NCBI RefSeq assembly: GCF_041908905.1
Contig: NZ_JAYREK010000017.1
Coordinates: 11,320-75,319 of the forward strand
DNA from: Zoogloea sp041908905
GTDB taxonomy: Bacteria > Pseudomonadota > Gammaproteobacteria > Burkholderiales > Rhodocyclaceae
Direction: 5' to 3'
DNA length: 64,000 bases
The number at the start of each line of letters is the position of its first letter. The stretch's first letter is position 1. A program made the position numbers and the translations under genes. This document shows, piece by piece, positions 34,705 through 45,666 of the stretch. A model generated the notes under the pieces. The model was given only the letters and a program-made list of their open reading frames with translations, did not search any database and was not told where the DNA came from.

Positions 34705-35628
34705 TCAGCGCCGGAAGGGAATCAGGTCGCCGGGCGTGAAGCCCTTTTCGCGCAAGCGCGCCTGGGCCGCCAGCGCATCACGCCGATCGGAGAAGGGCCC
34801 GACCAGCACCCGGGTCTCGAGGTGGGACGGCACCCCCTCGGCAGACAGGCGGGCCCTCAGCACCTCCGCCTGCTCGGCACTCGGGTAGGCCCCGAGCTGG
34901 AGGTAGAAGGCGCCCTCGGCCGCCGTCTTGCGGACCGGGGCCGACGGCCCCTCCGGAGCGGCGGCGGCCCGTGGCGCGGCCTCGGAGGCCACCTGCGCCG
35001 GAGCGGGTCGCGCCGCAGCCGGGGTGGGCGGGATCACACCGCTCGCCGCCGGGACCGCTGCCGCCACCGGCACAGCCGGAGCCGCGGCACCAGCCGGTGC
35101 GGCCGCAGCCGTCACCTTGGCCGGGGGCGTCGTCGCCGTCCGCGCCGGCGGCACGGGTGCCGGCTGGGAAGCCGGCTCGGCGGCCTTGCGTGCCGGCTCG
35201 CCGCGGGCCGCCGATGCTGCGCTGCCCGCAGCGTGGGCCGGGCGCTCGGTCGGGCGCCCCCCCTCTGCCACGCCGGCCGGCGACTCGAGGTGCTCGCCGC
35301 GGCCGGCCTTGCCCGGCGCGGGCAGGACCGGCGGCGGCACCTCCTCCACCGGCGCGGGCGCCGGAGGCACGGCCTCGCCCCCCGCGCGGACCACGTCGGG
35401 CGGCGCATCGCGGCCCACCTCGGGCATCACCTGGGCCGGCGCGATGGGTTTGGTCGGCAGCGCCGCCTCCTCGACGGGCGGCGGGCGCGACTGCTGGTCG
35501 AACACCGCCAGCCCGCCCAGCAGCAACCCGATCAGGCCCACCGCAATGCCCGCCCGCATCCACAACTGACGGCGGGAATCGTCCTCCCCGACCGCATCCT
35601 CGTCGGCGGTTTTCCGCTCTTCGCTCAT
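34705..35628 (-). CDS. SPOR-domain cell-envelope protein
   Basis: A 307-residue bitopic inner-membrane protein. After a short cytoplasmic part there is one TM helix (about 24-43; AGIAVGLIGLLLGGLAVF), a long Pro/Ala-rich periplasmic linker (about 50-230) and a C-terminal SPOR domain (about 232-307; FYLQLGAYPSAEQAEVLRARL and RVLVGPFSDRRDAL). SPOR domains bind denuded peptidoglycan at division sites. ATG at 35628 has GGAG twice upstream and overlaps the preceding DUF2802 stop by 4 bases. Confidence 0.88.
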   Translation of the reverse strand: MSEERKTADEDAVGEDDSRRQLWMRAGIAVGLIGLLLGGLAVFDQQSRPPPVEEAALPTKPIAPAQVMPEVGRDAPPDVVRAGGEAVPPAPAPVEEVPPPVLPAPGKAGRGEHLESPAGVAEGGRPTERPAHAAGSAASAARGEPARKAAEPASQPAPVPPARTATTPPAKVTAAAAPAGAAAPAVPVAAAVPAASGVIPPTPAAARPAPAQVASEAAPRAAAAPEGPSAPVRKTAAEGAFYLQLGAYPSAEQAEVLRARLSAEGVPSHLETRVLVGPFSDRRDALAAQARLREKGFTPGDLIPFRR

Positions 35629-36182
35629 GCTCCATCCTCCGCCCGCGCCAGCGCGCATACCAGTTCCGCCTCGGCCACCGAGATCCCGCAGTGATCGGCG
35701 ATCTGCGCCGCGGCGACCCCCCGGCCGGCCAGCAGCATCGCCTCGGAATGCTGGGGCGACACCGGGCGCACGTATTGCTGCGAGGCCGGCGCCTGGGGCG
35801 GCGGGATCTGGGCCTCGGCCCGATCCAGGGCGCCCTGGATCTCGTTCATGTCGAGACGCAGCGCGACCAGCTCGCTACGCAGGAAATCCTGCTCGGTGCG
35901 CAGCTGGCCGATGTCGCGGCGCAGCTGCTGGATCTCGAGCTCGTTCATCTCGGCCAGCGGAATCTCGGGAAGGCCCGCCGCGAAACCGCCTGCGGGCGGG
36001 GGCTCGGCGGCCGCCGCGGCGACGGCCGGCGGCGCCGCGACGACCTCGGTCTGCGGGGCGACCTCGGCCGCGGGCCGGCGCACCCGGCGTGGCCGCGCCA
36101 GGCGGAAGAGGATGAGCACCAGATACAGGGACAACACACCGACCAGCGCCCAGATCGCCTCCCTCACGCCCAGCTCGGTCAT
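35625..36182 (-). CDS. DUF2802 domain membrane-anchored protein
   Basis: A 185-residue protein with one N-terminal TM helix (about 10-27; IWALVGVLSLYLVLILF), an Ala/Pro-rich linker, a coiled-coil (about 78-125; EIQQLRRDIGQLRTEQDFL) and the DUF2802 C-terminus (MLLAGRGVAAAQIADHCGISVAEAELV). DUF2802 proteins occur beside flagellar or envelope genes; the function is not established. The start at 36182 is set by the TM helix; the frame runs back to 36260. It is translationally coupled to the SPOR gene (ATGA overlap). Confidence 0.82.
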   Translation of the reverse strand: MTELGVREAIWALVGVLSLYLVLILFRLARPRRVRRPAAEVAPQTEVVAAPPAVAAAAAEPPPAGGFAAGLPEIPLAEMNELEIQQLRRDIGQLRTEQDFLRSELVALRLDMNEIQGALDRAEAQIPPPQAPASQQYVRPVSPQHSEAMLLAGRGVAAAQIADHCGISVAEAELVCALARAEDGA

Positions 36183-36495
36183 CGCGGAGGCTCCGCCGGC
36201 GCGGCCGCGGACGCCGACGCGACGCCCGTGCACGGGTGGATGAGATGCCCCGGACCGCATTCAAGCCCGAATGCTCCCCACTTCGACTGGAACCCTATGC
36301 TCGCGATGATCTTTCCCCTGGTGACTGAAGCCCGTCCGTCGCAGGGCCGGGCTGGAGGCGAAGACCGGCGGCGCCCGCTCCGGGTGAAAGAACGCGGTCG
36401 GCAGCTCAAAAGCCAGCATCCAGGCACTCTTTACGGGCGGTACGCAGCGGTCTGCTGCCGTTCCGGGATGATAGCCTTGCACCTCTCCACCGACA
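36183..36495. other. Intergenic region, no supported gene
   Basis: About 310 bases between the divergent DUF2802 and YdcF-like genes. Both must be transcribed from here. Frames crossing it lack family sequence and ribosome-binding sites. I see no strong dyad or repeat. Confidence 0.4.
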
Positions 36496-37293
36496 ATGCG
36501 GCGCCCCCCGGGCGCGGCGCTTTTCATGATGCTCTACTTCAAGAACATTCTCGCGGCGCTCCTCCTGCCCCCCCTCGGGCCCCTGGTGCTGGTCGCCCTC
36601 GGGCTGCTGCTGCTCGGACGCCGTCCGCGCCTCGGCCGGATCGTGGCGTGGAGCGGCCTCGCCGTCGGCGTCGCGATGATCACCCCGGCGACGGTGGGCA
36701 AGCTGATAGACGGCCTGGAGGACATCCCGGTGGTCGACCCGGTGCGCCTCGCCGATGCCGGCGCCATCGTGATCCTGAGCGGCGGGCTGCGCGACTACGC
36801 GCCCGAATACGGCGGCCCGACGGTCAACCGCGTCACCCTGGAGCGGGTCCGCTACGGGGCCCGGCTGGCCCGCCAGAGCGGCCTGCCGGTGCTGGTCTCC
36901 GGCGGCACGCCGAGCCGCCAGGCCGGCGCCCTGGGGCCGGGGGAAGCGCAGCTGATGAAGCGGGTGCTGGAAGAGGATTTCCGGGTGCCGGTGCGGTGGG
37001 TCGAGGGCCGCTCCCTCGACACCCGCCAGAACGCCGACTTCAGCGCACCGATGCTCCGCGAGGCCGGCGTGGGCAAGGTCGTGCTGGTGACCCACGCGGC
37101 CCACATGCACCGCGCGATGGAAGCCTTCGAGCAAGCCGGCATCGCGGTGATCCCCGCCCCCACCGCCTTCCTCGGCGGCCGCGGCAGGAACGACAACCTG
37201 CTGCCCAGCCTGCCCGCCATCAACAGCGCCTACGCCGGCGGCTATGCCGCCCACGAGTGGGCGGGCATCCTGGCCTACCGGCTCAGCCGTTGA
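36496..37293 (+). CDS. YdcF/ElyC-type (DUF218) protein
   Basis: A 265-residue protein with two N-terminal TM helices and a DUF218 domain: ADAGAIVILSGGLRDYAPEYGG, GLPVLVSGGTPS, EGRSLDTRQNADFSAPML and VLVTHAAHMHRAM. ElyC, a member, affects envelope and lipid-carrier metabolism. The start may be the ATG at 36496 or the ATG at 36526, ten residues later and closer to the first TM helix; neither has a good ribosome-binding site. Its 3' end overlaps the convergent crotonase gene by 11 bases. Confidence 0.85.
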   Translation: MRRPPGAALFMMLYFKNILAALLLPPLGPLVLVALGLLLLGRRPRLGRIVAWSGLAVGVAMITPATVGKLIDGLEDIPVVDPVRLADAGAIVILSGGLRDYAPEYGGPTVNRVTLERVRYGARLARQSGLPVLVSGGTPSRQAGALGPGEAQLMKRVLEEDFRVPVRWVEGRSLDTRQNADFSAPMLREAGVGKVVLVTHAAHMHRAMEAFEQAGIAVIPAPTAFLGGRGRNDNLLPSLPAINSAYAGGYAAHEWAGILAYRLSR

Positions 37294-38080
37294 AGCGCGG
37301 CTTGCGCTTGTCGAGGAAGGCGCCGATGCCCTCGTCGAAGTCCGCCCGCGCCGCGCAGCGCGCAAAGGCCTCGGCCTCCAGCTGGAGCTGGGCGTCGAGG
37401 CTCTGGTCGGGGGACTGGTTGAGCAGGCGCTTGATCTCGGCGTAGGCCTCTTTGGGGCCGCGCAGGATGCGCCCGACGAGCGCATCCACCGCCGCGTCGA
37501 GCTCGGCGAGGGGCACGACCTTGTTGGCCACGCCCAGGCGCAGCGCCTCGGCGGCATCGAAACGGTCGGCCATGGTGAGCAGCTCGAAAGCCTTGTGGCG
37601 CCCGACGATGCGCGGCAGGAACCACGACACGCCGCCGTCGCCCGACAGGGCGATGCTGCTGTAGGCGGTGGTGAAGTAGGCCGAGTCGGCCGCCAGCACC
37701 ATGTCGCAGCCCAGCGCCAGCGACAGCCCGAAGCCGGCGCAGGCCCCATGCACGCGGCCGATCACCGGCACGCGCAGGGCGGCCAGGGCCTCGACGCTGC
37801 GGTTGATGTCCTGCTCGATGGTGGCGCGGAAGCTGGCGATGCGGCTCTCGGGCGACAGGTGCAGCTGGCCGGCGAAATCCTTCAGGTCGCCGCCGGCCAT
37901 GAAGTGCTCGCCCGCCCCCCGGATGACGACCACCCGCAGGTCGTCCCGGTGGGCGAGCCGGGAGGTGGCCTCGGAGAGGGCGCCCATCATCTCGAAGGAG
38001 AGCGCGTTGAGTGCCGCCGGGCGGTTGAGGGTCAGGGTAGCGACGCCGTCGGCGACGTCGAGGAGGATGGTGGAGCTCAT
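37283..38080 (-). CDS. Crotonase-family protein (isomerase-like, PaaG-type)
   Basis: A 265-residue enoyl-CoA hydratase/isomerase fold protein (VADGVATLTLNRPAALNALS, HFMAGGDLKDFAG, HGACAGFGLSLALGCDMV). Neither of the two catalytic Glu of true hydratases is kept: the GGGCE position reads GFGLS and the PE position reads SI. An Asp occurs in SGDGGVSWFLPR, as in the PaaG/isomerase type. A double-bond isomerase or other crotonase reaction is therefore more likely than hydration. It is the last gene of the fatty-acid block, after a 480-base repeat-rich gap. Confidence 0.83.
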   Translation of the reverse strand: MSSTILLDVADGVATLTLNRPAALNALSFEMMGALSEATSRLAHRDDLRVVVIRGAGEHFMAGGDLKDFAGQLHLSPESRIASFRATIEQDINRSVEALAALRVPVIGRVHGACAGFGLSLALGCDMVLAADSAYFTTAYSSIALSGDGGVSWFLPRIVGRHKAFELLTMADRFDAAEALRLGVANKVVPLAELDAAVDALVGRILRGPKEAYAEIKRLLNQSPDQSLDAQLQLEAEAFARCAARADFDEGIGAFLDKRKPRFNG

Positions 38081-38563
38081 GGTGGGTCCTTAACGGGGAA
38101 ATCCCTCAATTTGACCCGGAAAAAACGCCCGCGGGAAGCACCCCACCGCCGCGAGCGCCCAGCCCGACGCCCCGACGACGCAGCCCGGACCGGCGATTGC
38201 GCTGCCCGAGGGCTCCACGCGCGCCCTCAAAAGGGGCAGCGGCGGCCGTCAAAGCACCATGCTTGATGCTTTTTGCAGCAACAGCAGAGCCTCGGCGCGG
38301 CGACGCCGCTGAAAAAAGCATCAATGCCGGAGCGCTTGGGCTACGGCATCGCTGCAAAAAGCATCAACGCCGGGGCTCCCGGGCTGCGACTTTAAGGCCT
38401 GGAGCCGCGCTGCCGCTGCAAAAAGCAGCAGGAGCGCCGGTCGCGGCCCGGCGATCACCGCCTTCGGCTGCGGCGCCCGCGCCTCTCAAGGATACGCGGG
38501 GCCGCCCCAGGTTGCCTTGCTTCCACGGGGGGCGGGCTGGGCGGAGCCCAGCCCTGGGAGCGG
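38081..38563. other. Repeat-rich intergenic region
   Basis: About 480 bases with no supported gene between the crotonase and thiolase genes. It carries four copies of a 17-base motif (one inverted) and a REP-like hairpin element directly after the thiolase stop, both listed separately. Confidence 0.6.
38263..38430. repeat. Cluster of four GCTGCAAAAAGCATCAA repeats
   Basis: Copy 1 is inverted at 38263-38279 and is the exact reverse complement of copy 3 (38351-38367). Copy 2 (38308-38324) differs at one base. Copy 4 (38415 onward) matches the first 13 bases. The forward copies are followed by related GC-rich tails (GCCGGAGCGC, GCCGGGGCTCC, GGAGCGCC). Together they can form alternative stem-loops. 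Confidence 0.65.
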
Positions 38564-38566
38564 TCA
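38483..38566 (-). repeat. REP-like 3' element, copy A (after thiolase)
   Basis: An 84-base element ending at the thiolase stop codon and about 80% identical by eye to 42256-42339, which ends at the fadL stop. It contains two GC-rich hairpins, the second with arms GCTGGGC and GCCCAGC. It probably protects mRNA 3' ends or acts as a terminator. Confidence 0.6.
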
Positions 38567-39760
38567 CACCTTCTCGAACACCCCCGCCGCACCCATGCCG
38601 GTGCCGATGCACATCGAGATCATCCCGTAGCGGGCCTGGCCGCGCTGCATCGCGCTCATCAGGGTGGCGGTGCGGATCGCCCCGGTGGCGCCGAGGGGGT
38701 GGCCGAGGGCGATCGCGCCGCCGAGGGGGTTCACCTTCGCCGGGTCGAGCTCGAGCTGCCGGGCCACCGCCAGGGCCTGGGCGGCGAAGGCTTCATTGAG
38801 CTCAATCCAGTCGAGCGCGTCCTGCGCGATGCCCGCCGCCTTGAGGGCCCGCGGGATCGCCTCGACCGGGCCGATGCCCATCACCTCGGGCGGCACCCCG
38901 GCCACCGCGTAGCTGCGGAAGCGGGCGATCGGGGTGACGCCGTAGCGCTTCACCGCCGCCTCCGACATCAGCAGCACCGCTGCGGCGCCGTCGGACATCT
39001 GCGAGCTGTTGCCGGCGGTCACCGAGCCACGGGCGGCGAACACGGGCTTCAACTTGCCGAGGGTCTCGAGGGAGGCATCCGCCCGCGGGCCTTCGTCGGT
39101 GTCGCACAGGCGTTCGCTGACCCGCACGGCGCCGCCCTCGCCCGGCTGGTAGCTGCTCACCAGGTAGGGCGTGATCTCGTCCCGGAAGGCGCCGGCGGCG
39201 ATCGCCGCCACCGCGCGCCGGTTGGACTCGACCGCGAAGGCGTCCTGGTCGGCACGGCTGATCTGCCAGCGCTCGGCCACCTTCTCGGCGGTGAGGCCCA
39301 TGCCGTAGGCGATGGCGAGGTTCTTGTCGCGGGCGAAGATCGCCGGGTTCAGCGAGATCTTGTTGCCCATGATCTGGGGCATCACGCTCATGCTCTCGGT
39401 GCCGGCGGCGATCATCACGTCGGCTTCGCCGAGGCGGATGCGCGCCGCGGCGTCGGCCACCGCCTGCAGGCCCGAGGCGCAGAAGCGGTTGATGGTGATG
39501 CCCGGCACGGTGTTGGGCAGCCCGGCCAACAGGAGGCCGATGCGCGCGACGTTCATGCCCTGCTCGGCCTCGGGCATCGCGCAGCCGACGACCACGTCGC
39601 CGATCTCGGTGGGGTCGAGGCCCGGCACCTTGGCGACGACGGCCTTCAGCACGTGGGCCAGCATGTCGTCGGGGCGCACGCTCTTGAACATGCCGTTGCG
39701 TTTGGCCACCGGCGTGCGGGTGGCGGCGACGATGTAGGCGTCCTGGATCTGTTTGCTCAT
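38564..39760 (-). CDS. fadA: Acetyl-CoA acyltransferase (3-ketoacyl-CoA thiolase)
   Basis: A 398-residue thiolase that cleaves 3-ketoacyl-CoA to acetyl-CoA in beta-oxidation. The nucleophilic Cys lies in INRFCASGLQAV, the catalytic His in ALGHPLGATGAIR, and the second Cys in CIGTGMGAAG. GGGAGG precedes the ATG by about 6 bases. It starts 14 bases after the FadN-type gene, the usual fadB-fadA pairing. Confidence 0.93.
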   Translation of the reverse strand: MSKQIQDAYIVAATRTPVAKRNGMFKSVRPDDMLAHVLKAVVAKVPGLDPTEIGDVVVGCAMPEAEQGMNVARIGLLLAGLPNTVPGITINRFCASGLQAVADAAARIRLGEADVMIAAGTESMSVMPQIMGNKISLNPAIFARDKNLAIAYGMGLTAEKVAERWQISRADQDAFAVESNRRAVAAIAAGAFRDEITPYLVSSYQPGEGGAVRVSERLCDTDEGPRADASLETLGKLKPVFAARGSVTAGNSSQMSDGAAAVLLMSEAAVKRYGVTPIARFRSYAVAGVPPEVMGIGPVEAIPRALKAAGIAQDALDWIELNEAFAAQALAVARQLELDPAKVNPLGGAIALGHPLGATGAIRTATLMSAMQRGQARYGMISMCIGTGMGAAGVFEKV

Positions 39761-39773
39761 GGTGCTCCTCCCC

Positions 39774-42158
39774 TCAGTTGCGCAGCGGCTTGCCGGTTTC
39801 CAGCATGTGCACGATGCGTTGCTGGGTCTTCTCGGTCTTGAGCAGGTCGACGAAGAGCGCGCGCTCCACATCCAGCAGCCACTGCTCGGGCACCCGGCTG
39901 TTGGTGTCCACCTCGCCGCCGCACAGGGCGGTGGCGGCGGCCCTGGCGACGCGGTAATCCCAGGCCGAGATGAAGCCGCCCTCCCGCATGTTGATCAGCA
40001 TCATCTCGCAGGTGGCGATGCCATTGCGGCCGGCCACCGGCACCGCGCGCTGCACCGGCGGCGCCTGCCAGCCGGCCTCGGCGAGCGCCCGGGCGCGGTG
40101 GAGGGCGACGTGCAGCAGCTCGCGGGGGTTGAAGACGATGTCGTCGGAGGGCAACGCAAAGCCCAGCTCGACGGCCTGCAGCGCGCTCTTCGAGACGGTG
40201 GCCATCGCGACGGTCTGGAAGAAGTTCTGGATGAAGGGGAACACGTCGCCCCCGGCGGCGCGGGCGGCCATGCCAGCGGCGCGCAGCGCGAGCTCCTTGC
40301 TGCCGCCGCCGGCCGGGATCAGGCCGACCCCCACCTCGACGAGGCCCACGTAGCTCTCGAGGGCCAGCACCCGGTGGCTGGCGTGCATCGCAAACTCGCA
40401 GCCGCCGCCCAGCGCCATGCCCTGCACCGCGGCGACGGTGGGCACCGCGGAATGCCTGAGGGCCATGGCGGCCTGCTGGAAGCGGGCGACGGTCTTTTCG
40501 AGGAGGTCGAACTGGCCGGCCTGGCAGGCATCCGCCACCTGCTGTAGGTTGGCGCCCACTGCGAAGGGGGCGTCGTGCCAGATCACCAGGCCGTCGAGGT
40601 CGCGCTCGGCGCGGGCGATGGCCTCCAGCAGGCCGTCCATCACCTCGTTGCCGATGGCGTGCATCTTGGATTTGAAGGAGACGATGCCGATGCGGGCGTC
40701 CCGGGCCGGCAGGCACCACAGGCGCACACCGTCGTTCTCCCACAGGGTGAGGCCGGCATCGGGCGCGGCTTCGCCGAGCACCTGCTCGGGGTAGAGCTGG
40801 CGGCGATACACCGGCAGGGTCCGCCGCGGCTTGAGGGCGGATTCCGCGGCGCTCCAGGAGCCGGCGGGGGCATGCACGCCCTGGCGGCCGTCGAAGACCC
40901 AGGCGGGCAGCGGCGCGGCGCTCATCGCGAGGCCGGCGTCGATGTCGGCCCGGATGGCCTCGGCGATGGCTTGCCAGCCGGCGGCCTGCCAGGTCTCGAA
41001 GGGGCCCTGGCTCCAGCCGAAACCCCAGCGCATGGCAAGGTCGATGTCGCGGGCGTTGTCGGCGATGGCGCCGAGCTGCACCGCGCAGTAGTGGAAGACG
41101 TCGCGGAAGATCGCCCACAAAAACTGCGCCTGCGGGTGGCTGCTGGCGCGCAGCTGGGCGAACTTGTCGGCCGGGTTGCGCTGCTTGAGGATCGCCAGCA
41201 CCTCGGGGGCGACCTCGCCGGCGCTGGGGCGATAGGCCTGGCTGGCGAGGTCGAGCACGGTGATGGTCTTGCCGTCCTTCCGGTAGATGCCGCCCTTGGT
41301 CTTCTGGCCGAGGGCACCCTGGGCGATGAGGCCGGCGAGCCAGTCGGGGTTCTTGAAGTAGGCGTGCCAGGGGTCGTCGGCCAGGGTGGCCTGCATGGTG
41401 CCGACCACGTGGGCCAGGGTGTCGAGGCCGACCACGTCGGCAGTGCGGTAGGTGGCACTCTTGGGGCGGCCGATCAGCGGGCCGGTGAGGGCGTCGACCT
41501 CGTCGAAGCCGAGGCCGAGGCGCGCGGTGTGGTGCATCACCGCCACGATCGACATCACGCCGATGCGGTTGGCGACGAAGTTGGGAGTGTCCTTGGCGCG
41601 GACGATGCTCTTGCCGAGCCGGGTGGTGAGCCAGGCTTCCAGGTCGTCGAGCATCGCCGGCTGGGTGCGCGCGGTGGCGATCAGCTCGACCAGCGCCATG
41701 TAGCGCGGCGGGTTGAAGAAGTGAATGCCGCAGAAGCGGTCGCGCAGGGCCTCGGGCAGGCCCGCGTCGAGGGCGGCGATCGACAGCCCCGAGGTGTTGG
41801 AGGCGAAGATGGCGTCCGGGCGGATGTAAGGCGCGACCCTGGCGTAGAGGTCGAGCTTCCACTCGAGCTTCTCGGCGATGGCTTCGACGATCAGGTCGCA
41901 GCCACGCAGCTGCTCGAGGCCATCGCCGTAGTTGGCGACGTCGATGAACTGGGCCCGGTCCTTGGTGGCGAGGGGCGCCGGGTCGAGCTTCTTGAGGCCG
42001 TCCACGGCCTTGCGGGCGATGCCGCTGGGGTCGCCCTCCTTCGCCGGCAGGTCGAACAGGACCACCGGCACGCCGGCATTGGCGCAGTGGGCGGCGATCT
42101 GCGCCCCCATCACGCCGGCGCCCAGCACCGCCACCTTGCGAATGATCAGTCTGCTCAC
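39774..42158 (-). CDS. 3-hydroxyacyl-CoA dehydrogenase/enoyl-CoA hydratase (FadN-type order)
   Basis: A 794-residue bifunctional beta-oxidation enzyme. The 3-hydroxyacyl-CoA dehydrogenase part comes first (about 5-310; VAVLGAGVMGAQIAAHCANAG, FASNTSGLSI, GIHFFNPPRYMALVE), and the crotonase part comes last (about 480-700; FAVGANLQQV, ALGGGCEFAMHASH, LVEVGVGLIPAGGG), with catalytic Glu residues kept. This order is the reverse of E. coli FadB and matches the B. subtilis FadN type. GTG start at 42158 is set by AGGAG 7 bases upstream. It is coupled to the thiolase gene downstream. Confidence 0.9.
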   Translation of the reverse strand: MSRLIIRKVAVLGAGVMGAQIAAHCANAGVPVVLFDLPAKEGDPSGIARKAVDGLKKLDPAPLATKDRAQFIDVANYGDGLEQLRGCDLIVEAIAEKLEWKLDLYARVAPYIRPDAIFASNTSGLSIAALDAGLPEALRDRFCGIHFFNPPRYMALVELIATARTQPAMLDDLEAWLTTRLGKSIVRAKDTPNFVANRIGVMSIVAVMHHTARLGLGFDEVDALTGPLIGRPKSATYRTADVVGLDTLAHVVGTMQATLADDPWHAYFKNPDWLAGLIAQGALGQKTKGGIYRKDGKTITVLDLASQAYRPSAGEVAPEVLAILKQRNPADKFAQLRASSHPQAQFLWAIFRDVFHYCAVQLGAIADNARDIDLAMRWGFGWSQGPFETWQAAGWQAIAEAIRADIDAGLAMSAAPLPAWVFDGRQGVHAPAGSWSAAESALKPRRTLPVYRRQLYPEQVLGEAAPDAGLTLWENDGVRLWCLPARDARIGIVSFKSKMHAIGNEVMDGLLEAIARAERDLDGLVIWHDAPFAVGANLQQVADACQAGQFDLLEKTVARFQQAAMALRHSAVPTVAAVQGMALGGGCEFAMHASHRVLALESYVGLVEVGVGLIPAGGGSKELALRAAGMAARAAGGDVFPFIQNFFQTVAMATVSKSALQAVELGFALPSDDIVFNPRELLHVALHRARALAEAGWQAPPVQRAVPVAGRNGIATCEMMLINMREGGFISAWDYRVARAAATALCGGEVDTNSRVPEQWLLDVERALFVDLLKTEKTQQRIVHMLETGKPLRN

Positions 42159-42255
42159 GCGTTTCTCCTTTGCTTGTGGCCCGGGGGGCCGGGTTGCCTG
42201 CAGCCTGGGACGACGCCCAGCCTGCCGGAGCACCGGCCCCGGCAGGCCGTTATCG

Positions 42256-42339
42256 CTCTCAAGGCAACCCGGGGCCGCCCCGGGTTGCCTTGCCCTGCAC
42301 GGGGGCGGGCTCGGAGGAGCCCGGCCCTGGGGGCGCTCA
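42256..42339 (-). repeat. REP-like 3' element, copy B (after fadL)
   Basis: Ends at the fadL stop codon. At 42260-42292 it has a perfect 15-base stem (arm CAAGGCAACCCGGGG) with a three-base loop, and a second GC hairpin follows. It matches copy A at 38483-38566 in order, spacing and position relative to the stop codon. Confidence 0.65.
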
Positions 42340-43626
42340 GAACGCCATCGAGTACTGGGCGCCGAGGATCCACACGCGGGCGTCGTAAACACCCTTCACG
42401 TAGCCCTTGTCAGTCCGGGGATTGGCGGGCGTGCTCTGGTTGTTGTCGATGTGCGACTCGGGCACGAAGAGGTAGGCCACACCAAGATCAAGCCGGGCAT
42501 CCTTGTCGAGCTTCAACTGGGCCCCGGTGGAAAACCAGGTCCGGTTGTTGTCAGGCAGGGACACCAGCCGATGCTGGGCGCCGGGCACCGGCGTCTGGTC
42601 GTAGGCGACACCGAACTTGAGCTTGACCGTGTCGTTGAGGCGATAGTTGGCGCCGAGGGCGTAGCGCCAGGTGTCACGGAAGCGGGTGTCGAGCTTCTCG
42701 ACGTCCCCCGTGGAGGGCACGATGTTCACCGCCGGAATGCTGCTCCAGCCGGTCCACGAGATGTCGCCGAGCATCTCCCACTTATCGTTGAGGCTCTGGG
42801 CCACCGACAGGATGAAGGTATCGGGCAGCTCCACGTCCGCCGTGGCGCTCCGGGTGCCTATCGCGGCGGCGGCGGGGCCCGACGGCTGCAGGCGGCCCTC
42901 CAGTTCGTGCTTGATCTTCGAGCGGTAAGACACGCCGACCTTGGTGCTGGGGCTCAGGGTGAACAACGCGCCGATGTTCCAGCCCCAGCTATTGTCGGAG
43001 GCGCTCAAGGTCGCGCGGGTTCCGTTGAGGGCCATCACCTGCGGGAGCGGCACGGCGGACGACGATACCAGCCGGGCATACTCGACCTCCATGCGCTGGA
43101 AGTTGATACCGGCACCTACCGACACCTTCTCATTCACCCGCCAGGCGATGCTCGGGTTGATGTTGTAGGTTTTGATGTCGAACTTGAGCGCATGGGCGCC
43201 GCCGACCCACGGGCTGCTGTATTCGGTCATCAGCCCGAACGGTGCGCCAAAGCCGACACCGGCATAGACATCCTTGGTCAGCGCCCACGACATGTAAGCA
43301 TTGGGCAGGAAGGCCCAGCTACCCGCATCGCCGCCGTTGCCCGCGTTGTTGAAGGCGCCGACGCTGGAGTCCTGATTCTTGAACTTGAAGGTCGGCCGCA
43401 CGAGGGAGAGCCCCACCGACACCTCCCGGTCCTTCAGCTGGGTCATCCCCGCCGGGTTGAAGAAGATCGTACTGGCGTTCTCGGCCACCGCGGCCGAGCC
43501 GGCGTAGGCGTTGCCGATGCCGCTGGCGTTCTGTTCGAGCAGCTGGAAGCCGGCAGCGGCGGCCTGGCCGCTGGCGAGGCCCGCGGCCAGCAGGGGCATC
43601 AGGCGGGCAATGGTCTTCATTTTCAT
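42337..43626 (-). CDS. fadL: OmpP1/FadL-family outer-membrane fatty acid transporter
   Basis: A 429-residue outer-membrane barrel. After a signal peptide (LAAGLASGQAAAA) the mature protein opens with GFQLLEQNASGIGNAYAGSAA and the NPAGM motif, which form the hatch that passes long-chain fatty acids; a C-terminal Phe follows strand-like sequence. GGAGATG precedes the ATG. A TATAAA on the minus strand at 43652-43657, about 26 bases before the start, may be its -10 box. It lies upstream of the FadN-fadA pair, consistent with uptake feeding beta-oxidation. Confidence 0.92.
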   Translation of the reverse strand: MKMKTIARLMPLLAAGLASGQAAAAGFQLLEQNASGIGNAYAGSAAVAENASTIFFNPAGMTQLKDREVSVGLSLVRPTFKFKNQDSSVGAFNNAGNGGDAGSWAFLPNAYMSWALTKDVYAGVGFGAPFGLMTEYSSPWVGGAHALKFDIKTYNINPSIAWRVNEKVSVGAGINFQRMEVEYARLVSSSAVPLPQVMALNGTRATLSASDNSWGWNIGALFTLSPSTKVGVSYRSKIKHELEGRLQPSGPAAAAIGTRSATADVELPDTFILSVAQSLNDKWEMLGDISWTGWSSIPAVNIVPSTGDVEKLDTRFRDTWRYALGANYRLNDTVKLKFGVAYDQTPVPGAQHRLVSLPDNNRTWFSTGAQLKLDKDARLDLGVAYLFVPESHIDNNQSTPANPRTDKGYVKGVYDARVWILGAQYSMAF

Positions 43627-43728
43627 GGCATCTCCTCAGGTGTGGCGCGCTTTTTTATAGCGCCGGGGATGCGCGGGCCCCGGGCGGATGCGGTTCGGGG
43701 CAGCCGGCGCCCCGCGTGGCAGTGAATC

Positions 43729-45665
<1,937 letters not shown>

Positions 45666-45666
<1 letters not shown>

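Noticed and set aside
38081..38563. Possible CRISPR array in the repeated region
   Set aside because: Only four short units of uneven spacing, one inverted, with no regular spacers and no cas genes nearby.
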